This document shows positions 40,713 to 50,831 of a DNA stretch of 64,000 nt, piece by piece. The DNA lies in assembly GCA_027490305.1 (NCBI GenBank), contig JAIXYI010000051.1:1-64000 (forward strand), in the 5' to 3' direction. The notes beneath the pieces are model-generated. The model was not told the DNA's origin. It was given only the letters and a program-made list of their open reading frames with translations, and did not search any database. The DNA comes from Flavobacteriaceae bacterium (GTDB lineage Bacteria > Bacteroidota > Bacteroidia > Flavobacteriales > Flavobacteriaceae). How positions within the stretch are numbered: the stretch's first letter is position 1; every line of letters starts with the position of its first letter. The position numbers and the translations under genes are program-made.

Positions 40713-41573
40713 ATGGAAAAGAAACGCAGGTTCCGGAAACGCTATGTGGCGGCCGTCGTGTTTTTAGTGTATGTCGTCATGTGCCAGTCGTGTATGACGA
40801 TGAAATATTCCCACAAAGAAACCGTGGCCTATTTTGCTAAGAGCCACGTCGCATATCACGATAGCACGCTGGTGTTCGGGGATCGCAATATCCACTACAT
40901 CGAGACAGGCGACAAGACAAAACCTACGTTGTATTTCATCCATGGTTCACCGGGCAGTTGGACGGCCTTCGAAACTTACCTGACCGATTCGCTGTTGCTT
41001 TCGAAATACCGTATGGTCGCCTTTGACCGGCCGGGTTTTGGGAATAGTAACTATGGTGACGCCGAAAACCTGCCGACCCAGGCCGCGCGTCTGTCAAACG
41101 CTATCGCCGTACTCGACAACGGCCAACCCTGTGTGTTGATTGGCCATTCGATGGGCGGACCGATGGTGTTGAAGATCGCTTCGTTGCATCCGGATCGGTA
41201 TGAAGAGGTCGTGGTGCTGTCGGGTTCGGTGGATCCACATGCCGAGAATCCCGAAAAATGGCGTCCGGTTATCGCCACGGTCCCTTTGCGGTATTTGATT
41301 CCCGGGGCGATGCGAATGTCAAACGATGAACTTTGGCTGTTAAAGACGGATCTGTATGGACTGCAAGCCAACCTGAAAAAGATCACCTCGCGTGTATTGA
41401 TCATCCACGGCACGAAAGATCCGCTGGTGCCGTATGAAAACGTGGCGTTTATGCGAAGGGAACTGGAGAATGCGAAAACGCTCACCGTTATTACCATCCC
41501 GAATGCCAACCACTTCATTCCGTGGGAACACTTCGATGAAATCCGGGACGCCCTGTTTAAAATTCCTCTCTAA
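40713..41573 (+). CDS. Alpha/beta hydrolase, membrane-anchored or lipoprotein
   Basis: 286 residues. The N terminus KRYVAAVVFLVYVVMCQSC is a lipobox-like signal, so probably bound to the periplasmic membrane. Catalytic triad: Ser in GHSMGG, Asp in HGTKDPLVP and His in NANHFIPW; HGSPGSWTAF is the oxyanion-hole loop. Substrate unknown; the layout is like that of the haloperoxidase/epoxide-hydrolase-type lipid hydrolases. Divergent from nudK. Confidence 0.8.
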   Translation: MEKKRRFRKRYVAAVVFLVYVVMCQSCMTMKYSHKETVAYFAKSHVAYHDSTLVFGDRNIHYIETGDKTKPTLYFIHGSPGSWTAFETYLTDSLLLSKYRMVAFDRPGFGNSNYGDAENLPTQAARLSNAIAVLDNGQPCVLIGHSMGGPMVLKIASLHPDRYEEVVVLSGSVDPHAENPEKWRPVIATVPLRYLIPGAMRMSNDELWLLKTDLYGLQANLKKITSRVLIIHGTKDPLVPYENVAFMRRELENAKTLTVITIPNANHFIPWEHFDEIRDALFKIPL

Positions 41574-42020
41574 CTAATCCCATACATATTTCCACTTCCC
41601 GTCGGACATCCGCCGCCAGACGGTGTGGAAGACACCGGTATACGACTGCGGTTTTCCCTCCTTGTCGTTGTAGCGCCAAATGAATTTTCCATAAGTATAG
41701 GCCATCGTGCCATCCGCTGACACCTCGACAAAATCGGGTTTCCAGTCGACATTGACTTTTCGGAAGGCCGGTCGGGCGTAATAGTTGCGGATGTTATGCC
41801 GTCCTTTGATAAGGGGGTCGTTGTCGCGTTTTATGACCGCGTCGGGTGCGGCATACGTCCAAAAAGCAACAGCCGGTCCTTTCGCCTTCAACAGGTCGCG
41901 AAACGCAGCTTCGGTTTTCACGATCTCCTTTTTGAGGGCTTCGGTTCGGTCGGTATCGGCTTTTTAGCTATAGGCGGTGAAGGCACCAAGACTTACCAGT
42001 AAAAGGGCAAAAATCTTCAT
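41574..42020 (-). pseudogene. Secreted NTF2-like protein broken by a stop codon
   Basis: From the ATG at 42020 the frame reads MKIFALLLVSLGAFTAYS, then TAA (41964-41966), then KADTDRTEALKKEIVKTEAAFRDLLKAKGPAVAFW and on to YVWD. The upstream piece is a perfect signal peptide; the codon expected there is CAA (Gln), the usual mature first residue in flavobacterial signal peptides, so one C-to-T change disabled secretion. The downstream frame, 115 codons from a GTG, keeps its DUF4440-type motifs (GRHNIRNYYARPAF, GKWKYVWD) and might be expressed in the cytosol. A sequencing error is the alternative. Confidence 0.72.
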
Positions 42021-42046
42021 ACAACGTTTTGCCTGAAGATATGAAA

Positions 42047-42709
42047 TCAGTCGTAACATTCCATGAGCAATAAGTCGCCTTCCACGTGGTCGATCGCCAC
42101 AATGCCATCCTGTGCCACACGGTTACTACTGCCGGTACGATAGCCAATCGACAGGCTTTCGTTCTGTAGCGACCATACAAGGTTGTCGGTAGTAATCCCT
42201 GTTACCGTCCCAATCGGAATCAACGACAGGTTGGTGCCTTCCGGATACCATTTCCGGTAGCTTCTCGGAAGCATAAACACTTTCGAATGGTCGTCCAATA
42301 TGGTAATATGCAGCCGATTTCGGTATTGGATGATGCTTGTAAGATTGGTGATGGTATGGTCCGCTCGCTTCCCGGTAGCCCAAACGACATTCGCCGCGGG
42401 AATCCCCCGGTCGATCAAATAGTCGAACGCTTTTTCAAGGTCGGTTTTGTCCTGGTTGGGTGCGTAGACGATGTCCAACGGATACTGTTGCTCCCGATAG
42501 GTTTCCGGATCAAACCCGCGGTCAAAATCACCTAGCAATACATCGATTTTGATACCCAGGGGTAGCACCCGTTCGATAGCTGAGTCCAATACGATGACCA
42601 GCGGTTGCCATTCGAGCAACTGGCCGACTAGTTCGTCGCTACACGGTGCGCCGTTGGCGATGATAAGTGCCGGTTCCTGGTCGTCTCGTACGATGTGGTG
42701 GGAAGACAT
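42047..42709 (-). CDS. Thiamine diphosphokinase
   Basis: 220 residues. Transfers a pyrophosphate from ATP to thiamine to give thiamine diphosphate. Signature: IANGAPCSDEL at the N terminus, IDVLLGDFDRGFDPE, PNQDKTDLEKAFDYLIDRGI and GKRADHTITNL; the DQDKTDLEKA-type segment binds Mg-ATP. The C-terminal third (beta-sandwich, substrate pocket) includes PEGTNLSLIPIGTVTGITT. The previous gene in the same direction is the DUF4249 lipoprotein. Confidence 0.9.
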   Translation of the reverse strand: MSSHHIVRDDQEPALIIANGAPCSDELVGQLLEWQPLVIVLDSAIERVLPLGIKIDVLLGDFDRGFDPETYREQQYPLDIVYAPNQDKTDLEKAFDYLIDRGIPAANVVWATGKRADHTITNLTSIIQYRNRLHITILDDHSKVFMLPRSYRKWYPEGTNLSLIPIGTVTGITTDNLVWSLQNESLSIGYRTGSSNRVAQDGIVAIDHVEGDLLLMECYD

Positions 42710-42742
42710 ACGGCAAAGTTACGCGATCCGGACCGGTTTCCG

Positions 42743-43561
42743 TTACTGGACGGTATAACTTGCTGAGTCGACTTCCGACACCCTGAAATAACCCAGCGCA
42801 TACTTTTCGGGTTCAGTAGTGTTGACCAAATTCCCGCGTACCGTAGCCGGCGGCGTTCCAAAAGGCCCTTGGTTGTTACCGGCAACGGTAACCAGTTTTT
42901 GAATGTACTCCTGGCAACGACGCGATACACCGGCCAGTCGGAAGTGCACCACATCGCCGGCCTTGAGGTCTTCGTCACTGAAGAATTCGAACGTGCGATT
43001 ACCCTGGAAGAACTCATCCGAATACGAATAAAAATCCGGGTAGGGAATGACTTCCGTATCAAAACGGGCAACGTAGTAATTCAGCGTGTTGGGATCGTCC
43101 TGGTAGAAAAACCGAACTTCAATTTCGTCGCCCAGAAATCCCCCGTCGTTTTCCTGTTCGACCTCGCCGATGTCAGGTACAGGGAAGAGGGTTTCGGTAG
43201 CGGTGTAGGTATCGCCGCCGCTTGTTACCGATAGGGTATACGTTTCATTCAATACCGGAACGAAGTTGCGGCATACGTAGTCGCCCGGGTTCTCTTCGGT
43301 AAAACTGAATGTCGCGCCACTGCCGGCGGTCACTTCTACGATGGCATCCGAAACGGTCGGGATGGTTTCATCGTAATAACCGGCTGTAGTGGTAAGGCGG
43401 ATATGTTGTTCGCTGCCGTCGGTTCCTTTCTGCCACTCGAGTGCGGCGTCGATGACAAGACGTGGTGCGGCGGTATCGAGATCAACATCAATTACTTTCT
43501 CACAGGATGAAAACGTCAGTGCGGCCAGTGCCAGGCAAAAGAAAAGTCGTTTCATACGCAT
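42743..43561 (-). CDS. DUF4249 lipoprotein
   Basis: 272 residues, lipobox LTFSSC with the Cys followed by EKVIDVDLDTAAPRLVIDAALEW, the standard start of DUF4249 proteins. Two IG-like regions follow (VSDAIVEVTAGSGATFSFTEENPGDYVCRNFV; NETYTLSVTSGGDTYTATETL). DUF4249 genes nearly always follow a TonB receptor, and here the start ATG overlaps the receptor's TAA by 1 bp (TAATG), so translation is coupled. Presumably a surface or periplasmic partner of the receptor. Confidence 0.88.
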   Translation of the reverse strand: MRMKRLFFCLALAALTFSSCEKVIDVDLDTAAPRLVIDAALEWQKGTDGSEQHIRLTTTAGYYDETIPTVSDAIVEVTAGSGATFSFTEENPGDYVCRNFVPVLNETYTLSVTSGGDTYTATETLFPVPDIGEVEQENDGGFLGDEIEVRFFYQDDPNTLNYYVARFDTEVIPYPDFYSYSDEFFQGNRTFEFFSDEDLKAGDVVHFRLAGVSRRCQEYIQKLVTVAGNNQGPFGTPPATVRGNLVNTTEPEKYALGYFRVSEVDSASYTVQ

Positions 43562-45936
43562 TAGAATTTGAAATTATAGGTAACACTTGGGACAATCCCG
43601 AATATCGACAGACGTACGGCTTCGTTTCGTCCTGTGTCTTCATTTTGCCGGAACGAGATCGAGGCGGCATTCATGCGGTTGTAGAGGTTGTAAATACCAA
43701 ACACCCACTCGCGCTCATAGCGTTGTCCGGGACGTTTTTTGGGGACATAGGTAGCGGCTACGTCAAGGTGGTGGTAGGCGGGAAGGCGGTTTTCGTTCCG
43801 GAGTCCATAGCTGGGCACGATGATGCCTTGGTACTCGTACTGCCCGTTCGGATAGGTGACAGGTTGCCCCGACTGCAAGGTAAAGTTGGCGGAAAACTGC
43901 CAGCGTTCGTTCCATTTGTAAGAGCTGGTGACGGCCAAATTGTGTAATTTGTCATACGGCGTCTTATACCATTCGCCATTGTTGATGCCGGGTTCGTTGC
44001 TGTCACGACCGGGCGTGCGTTGTTCTGAGCGGGAAAGTGTATAGGCGATCCATCCGTTCAGGCGTCCGCTGTTCTTGCGCAGCATGACTTCCCAGCCGTA
44101 GGCCCGCGCGCGACCCGGTAATATGACCTGTTCAATGGCTTCGTTGGCGATCAGGTCGGCACCGTCGATATAGTCGACACGGTTTTGGAGTGTTTTATAG
44201 AAAAGTTCGGTTTCAAGCGAATAATCACTTTCGACAAAGTTTCGGAAGTAGCCCACCGACCACTGATCCTGCAATTGCGGTTTCAGGTATTGGTCGCTCG
44301 GTGCCCAAACGTCAAGTGGCGTAGGCGACTGGCTGTTTGAAATCAGGTGCAGGTATTGGGCCATACGGATGTATCCTGCCTTGATCGACGTATTGTCGTT
44401 AAGTTGGTAAGACAAGGCAAAACGCGGCTCGGCGTTCGAAAACGAGCTGATGCGGTCTCCGGTTCCGTAATACCGCACGCCAATCGGGTCGGCTTTCTCA
44501 TAGATGCCCAGCTCCGGGTTGTAGACGACGGCGCGGTTATCGGCATATTGGTTCAGGTTTTGGGCACCCATCCGGTAGAAAAAACTCCACCGAAGGCCGT
44601 AGTCCACCGATAGACGTTCGGTCAACTGCTGTTCGGCTTCCAGATACAACGCCGGCTCCACGGCGTATTTGTGTTCGAGTGCCCGCGCATTGATGCCAGA
44701 GTCGGTGCCCGAAGGCGAAATTTCACCGGGGTTGAAATCGTGGTAGATGGCGTTCAGTCCGTATGACAACTTCGTTTTTTCGTTTAGATAATACTTAAAG
44801 TCATACTTCACGTTGTAGTTGCGAATCCCTGAATCCCATTGAAATCCGATAAAATTCAATGTCAGACCGTAGTAATAGTCGCTGTAAATAAGGGATAGGT
44901 TCGAGAACAGCCGATCTGAGAAGAGGTGGTTCCAACGGAGGTTCAATACCGCATTACCGTAGAGGTTGTTGAAGTTGTCACTGATGTCGAAGGCGTCCCT
45001 ACCAAAATAGCCCGAAAGAAACAGGTTGTTCCGGTTGTTGAGACGGTAGCTGAGTTTGGTATTAAGGTCATAGAAATAGGCCGAATTGGCATTTCCGGTT
45101 GCCTTCAGGAAGAGGTGGGCATAGGATGCACGGCCGGCTGCCAGAAAGGAACCCCGTCCTTTTTCAATGGGTCCTTCCGCCAGTAGACGGCTTGAAATCA
45201 GGCCGATACCGCCATTGGCATGGAATTCATTCTGGTTCCCTTCTTTTTGGTAAATATCAAGCACCGACGAAACCCGCCCGCCATAACGTGCCGGAATGCC
45301 GCCCTTATACAGTTTCAGGTCTTTGATGGCATCGGTATTGAAAACCGAGAAAAAGCCAAAGAGGTGCGAGGTGTTGTAAATCGTCGCTTCATCCAGCAAC
45401 ACCAGGTTTTGGTCGGCAGCGCCTCCGCGTACGTTGAATCCCGATGCGCCTTCACCGGCATTCGTGACCCCAGGCAATTGAAGGATGGATTTCAGGATAT
45501 CGGTTTCGCCCAATACCACTGGCATCCGTTTGATTTGCTGCACGCTGAGTTTATTGACGCCAATTTCCGGCCGTCGCACATCCGTTCTTGTGCTGTTGGA
45601 ATTCACGGTAACTTCCTGCAGTTCCTGCTGTTCGGACGTGACTTGGATATCGAGTTTCACATCAGCGGTGAGTTCGACGGTCTTTTCCAAACTCGGATAG
45701 CCAAGATAACTTACCACCAGGTGGTACGTGCCCGCCGGTAGGGTAAGGGAGTAAAAACCATACTCATTGGTGGTTATGCCCGACTTCGTCTCGGAGACGT
45801 AGAGACTGGCACCGATGAGCGTTTCTTTTGAGGCGGCATCCGTTACGGTGCCGGAGAGGGTATACTTTTGCTGTGCGAAAGTGGAGAGCGATACCAGTAG
45901 GAACAGCCATCCGCAGCTACGTTTGAATAAGCGCAT
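43561..45936 (-). CDS. TonB-dependent outer-membrane receptor
   Basis: 791 residues. Signal peptide (ending FAQQ), N-terminal CarboxypepD_reg-like domain (YTLSGTVTDAASKETLIGASLYVSETKSGITTNEYGFYSLTLPAG), then a plug domain (LQLPGVTNAGEGASGFNVRGGAADQNLVLLDEATIYNTSHLFGFFSVFNTDAIKDLKLYKGGIPARYGGRVSSVLDI) and a 22-strand-type barrel finishing in VTYNFKF. Energised by TonB for uptake of an unknown ligand. No SusD is present; the partner is the DUF4249 lipoprotein that follows. Confidence 0.93.
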   Translation of the reverse strand: MRLFKRSCGWLFLLVSLSTFAQQKYTLSGTVTDAASKETLIGASLYVSETKSGITTNEYGFYSLTLPAGTYHLVVSYLGYPSLEKTVELTADVKLDIQVTSEQQELQEVTVNSNSTRTDVRRPEIGVNKLSVQQIKRMPVVLGETDILKSILQLPGVTNAGEGASGFNVRGGAADQNLVLLDEATIYNTSHLFGFFSVFNTDAIKDLKLYKGGIPARYGGRVSSVLDIYQKEGNQNEFHANGGIGLISSRLLAEGPIEKGRGSFLAAGRASYAHLFLKATGNANSAYFYDLNTKLSYRLNNRNNLFLSGYFGRDAFDISDNFNNLYGNAVLNLRWNHLFSDRLFSNLSLIYSDYYYGLTLNFIGFQWDSGIRNYNVKYDFKYYLNEKTKLSYGLNAIYHDFNPGEISPSGTDSGINARALEHKYAVEPALYLEAEQQLTERLSVDYGLRWSFFYRMGAQNLNQYADNRAVVYNPELGIYEKADPIGVRYYGTGDRISSFSNAEPRFALSYQLNDNTSIKAGYIRMAQYLHLISNSQSPTPLDVWAPSDQYLKPQLQDQWSVGYFRNFVESDYSLETELFYKTLQNRVDYIDGADLIANEAIEQVILPGRARAYGWEVMLRKNSGRLNGWIAYTLSRSEQRTPGRDSNEPGINNGEWYKTPYDKLHNLAVTSSYKWNERWQFSANFTLQSGQPVTYPNGQYEYQGIIVPSYGLRNENRLPAYHHLDVAATYVPKKRPGQRYEREWVFGIYNLYNRMNAASISFRQNEDTGRNEAVRLSIFGIVPSVTYNFKF

Positions 45937-46012
45937 GAGTTAGGATAGTAAATCGATGCGCAAAGGTAGTTCGTCACCTCAATGCTTTTTTCGGCGCGAT
46001 GTTAATTTTATG

Positions 46013-48277
<2,265 letters not shown>

Positions 48278-48446
48278 TTACAAATATAAGGGAAAGCGCT
48301 GTCGGACGGCTATCGCGTGAGGCGAAAACGATATAATTGACAATATGGCAAAAAGAACGGTGGAATTTTAGTGAAATGGGAAATCCAGGCGGTAGCCGGT
48401 ATCCGGAATCTTTGAAATTAACGTACTTTTGCGCCAAATTCTCCCG

Positions 48447-49619
48447 ATGGAAGAAAATTTCACGATGATTGCCAAAACCTTCTTCGGCTTCGAAGAAATA
48501 CTGGCAAAGGAACTGCGCAACCTCGGCGCCCAAGAGGTCGAGATCGGCACCCGAATGGTTCGGTTTGTGGGCGATAAAGGCTTTATGTACAAGGCGAACC
48601 TCTCGTTGCGTTCGGCCTTGAAGATATTGAAACCCATTGCCGGTTTCCGTGCTTTCAATGACCTACAATTATATAAAGGAATACAGGCGATTGATTGGAG
48701 CGAGCTACTTGGTGCGGATGAAACCTTCGTCATTGACGCTACCGTGCACTCCGACCGCTTCCGGCATTCGCAGTTCGTAGCGCAGAAATGCAAGGATGCT
48801 ATCGTCGACCAGTTTCGCGAAAAGACCGGACAACGGCCCTCTATCGATAAGGAATTCCCACACCTGCGGATCAATGTGCACATCGACCGCGAACAGTGTT
48901 CGGTAGCACTCGACACCTCCGGCGCATCACTCCACCATCGGGGTTACCGAACGGCTACGAATATCGCACCTATCAATGAAGTTTTGGCCGCCGGTATGCT
49001 GTTGCTGGCAGGTTGGGATGGACAGGGCGATTTCCTTGATCCGATGTGCGGAAGTGGAACCATCCTGGCGGAAGCCGCGATGATCGCCTGCAACATTCCC
49101 GCCAACATCAACCGCAAGGAATTTGCATTTGAGAAATGGAAGGACTGGGACAGCGTTCTCTTCGAAACCGTTGTATCGTCTTTGTTGAAAAAGACACGGG
49201 AATTCCATTATACAATTAACGGTTACGACAAGGCACCCAGCGCCGTCCTGAAAGCCAAGGATAATTTGAAGAATGCTAACCTCGACGACTATGTAACGGT
49301 AACCGAGCGGAATTTCTTCGACAGCGAAAAAGAGGTGCGAGGTCCGCTTTTGATGGTATTCAATCCGCCGTATGGCGAACGACTCGATATTGATATTGAG
49401 CGCTTTTACAGAGAGTTAGGCGACACACTGAAACAAAGCTACCCGAATACCCACGCCTGGTTTATAACGGCAAATGCGGAGGCGTTGCGTTTCATTGGAC
49501 TCAAGCCGTCCCGTAAAATCAAACTGTTTAATGGTGGCCTCGAATCGCGTTTCGTCAAATTCGAAATGTACGAGGGCAGTAAAAAAGGAAAATATCTTAC
49601 ACCACGCGATGATGAATAA
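48447..49619 (+). CDS. 23S rRNA guanine methyltransferase, THUMP type (RlmL N-part-like)
   Basis: 390 residues from MEENFTMIAKTFFGFE, chosen because a -7 box TACTTTTG (48424-48431) lies just upstream. N-terminal ferredoxin-like and THUMP domain (residues 1-160) with FGFEEILAKELRNLGAQEVEIGTRMVRFVG, then a UPF0020 methyltransferase fold: LDPMCGSGTILAEAAMIACNIPAN and catalytic NPPYGERL. Corresponds to the m2G2445 half of E. coli RlmL and lacks the RlmK half, common in Bacteroidota. The next small gene overlaps its stop. Confidence 0.87.
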   Translation: MEENFTMIAKTFFGFEEILAKELRNLGAQEVEIGTRMVRFVGDKGFMYKANLSLRSALKILKPIAGFRAFNDLQLYKGIQAIDWSELLGADETFVIDATVHSDRFRHSQFVAQKCKDAIVDQFREKTGQRPSIDKEFPHLRINVHIDREQCSVALDTSGASLHHRGYRTATNIAPINEVLAAGMLLLAGWDGQGDFLDPMCGSGTILAEAAMIACNIPANINRKEFAFEKWKDWDSVLFETVVSSLLKKTREFHYTINGYDKAPSAVLKAKDNLKNANLDDYVTVTERNFFDSEKEVRGPLLMVFNPPYGERLDIDIERFYRELGDTLKQSYPNTHAWFITANAEALRFIGLKPSRKIKLFNGGLESRFVKFEMYEGSKKGKYLTPRDDE

Positions 49620-49845
49620 GAGAACCAAAGCACTGATTTACAATTTCGTCGGATACGCCGCTTTTTTCATTCCCGTCTACTTTCTCACACAGGCTTTCAC
49701 CAACCTGACAGGCTGGTGGATCCCGATGACGGCTTTTATGGTGGCTACGCTACTTGCCCCTAAATTCCAGGCGGTGCGAACGGCCGAGGGAGAAAAGCTC
49801 TTCATGAAATGGCTTTTTGTGAAAGGCGTGAAAAATATTGGATAA
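49609..49845 (+). CDS. Small two-span membrane protein
   Basis: 78 residues from MMNKRTKAL; a start 3 bp later is also possible. Two hydrophobic helices: LIYNFVGYAAFFIPVYFLTQAF and WWIPMTAFMVATLLAPKF, then a basic tail VRTAEGEKLFMKWLFVKGVKNIG. The start overlaps the methyltransferase stop (ATGATGAATAA), so it is translationally coupled. No function known. Confidence 0.7.
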   Translation: MMNKRTKALIYNFVGYAAFFIPVYFLTQAFTNLTGWWIPMTAFMVATLLAPKFQAVRTAEGEKLFMKWLFVKGVKNIG

Positions 49846-49913
49846 ATGCACGACTCCGCCGCGAGTCCTTCCGCATCCCGTTTTGAATCCCTATTTTTGT
49901 CAAAATACTTGAT

Positions 49914-50411
49914 ATGTCTACAGTAACATTAGGCGGCAATGCCGTCATGACCAGCGGGCAATTGCCACAAACCGGCGCTGCAGCCCCTGATTTTAAATTG
50001 GTAAAGAACGATCTTTCTGTCGCCACATTGGCCGATTTTAAAGGCAGTAAGCTCGTATTGAATATCTTCCCAAGCATCGATACCGGCACGTGCGCCGCTT
50101 CAGTTCGCAAGTTCAACGAAAAAGCGTCGTCTCTCGAAAATACGAAGGTACTGTGCATTTCCCGCGATCTTCCGTTTGCGCAGAAACGCTTTTGCGCGGC
50201 AGAAGGACTTGACAACGTTATCAATCTGTCGGACTTCCGCGACGGTAATTTCGGAAAGACCTATGGTGTCGATTTTACCTCTGGTCCGCTGGAAGGATTA
50301 TTGTCACGCTGCGTGGTTGTTATCGATGAAAACGGAATCGTACAATACTCCGAGCAGGTAGCCGAAACGGCGGATGAGCCGAACTATGAGGCAGCGCTCG
50401 CGGCACTGTAA
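49914..50411 (+). CDS. tpx: Thiol peroxidase
   Basis: 165 residues, atypical 2-Cys peroxiredoxin that reduces hydroperoxides with thioredoxin. Peroxidatic Cys60 in [15 protein letters not shown] and resolving Cys94 in [18 protein letters not shown]; the GxLPxxGxxAPDF N-terminal strand is typical. Normal length. -7 box TATTTTTG at 49892-49899, 14 bp before the ATG. dgkA follows by 4 bp, so likely co-transcribed. Confidence 0.96.
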   Translation: MSTVTLGGNAVMTSGQLPQTGAAAPDFKLVKNDLSVATLADFKGSKLVLNIFPSIDTGTCAASVRKFNEKASSLENTKVLCISRDLPFAQKRFCAAEGLDNVINLSDFRDGNFGKTYGVDFTSGPLEGLLSRCVVVIDENGIVQYSEQVAETADEPNYEAALAAL

Positions 50412-50415
50412 CACG

Positions 50416-50790
50416 ATGAAGCAGGATCATTCTTTCGTCACCGGACGGGTCAAAAGTGTCAGGTATGCAGTCGCCGGGGCCTGGAAACTCCTTACCACGG
50501 AACACAGTATCATGGTACAGGCGTGCCTCGGTGTTATTCTGACGATCGCGGGTTTTTTCTTCCACATTACCAAAGAGGAATGGTTGGCGCAGACCTTTGC
50601 GATAGGGTTGGTATTGGCGGTAGAGGGAGTGAACACGGCGGTTGAGAAGATCGCCGATTTCATCCACCCTGATTATCACGCAAGGATTGGGTTTATAAAG
50701 GATATTGGGGCCGGTGCCGTATTTTTTGCCGCTTTGGCCGCCCTCGCGGTTTGCGGCATTATTTACGTTCCGTACCTGATGGCGTCCTGA
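50416..50790 (+). CDS. dgkA: Diacylglycerol/undecaprenol kinase family protein
   Basis: 124 residues from MKQDHSFVTGRVKSVRYAVAGAWKLL. Three membrane helices (MVQACLGVILTIAGFFF, TFAIGLVLAVEGVNTAVEKIADF, AVFFAALAALAVCGIIYV). The E-x-VNTAVEKIAD motif is the DgkA Mg-ATP site; phosphorylates diacylglycerol or undecaprenol. The frame is open upstream into tpx but that stretch lacks family features. Confidence 0.9.
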   Translation: MKQDHSFVTGRVKSVRYAVAGAWKLLTTEHSIMVQACLGVILTIAGFFFHITKEEWLAQTFAIGLVLAVEGVNTAVEKIADFIHPDYHARIGFIKDIGAGAVFFAALAALAVCGIIYVPYLMAS

Positions 50791-50831
50791 CGGATGGAAT
50801 TTTAGTATTTTTACGCTCCAGATACATCCCC

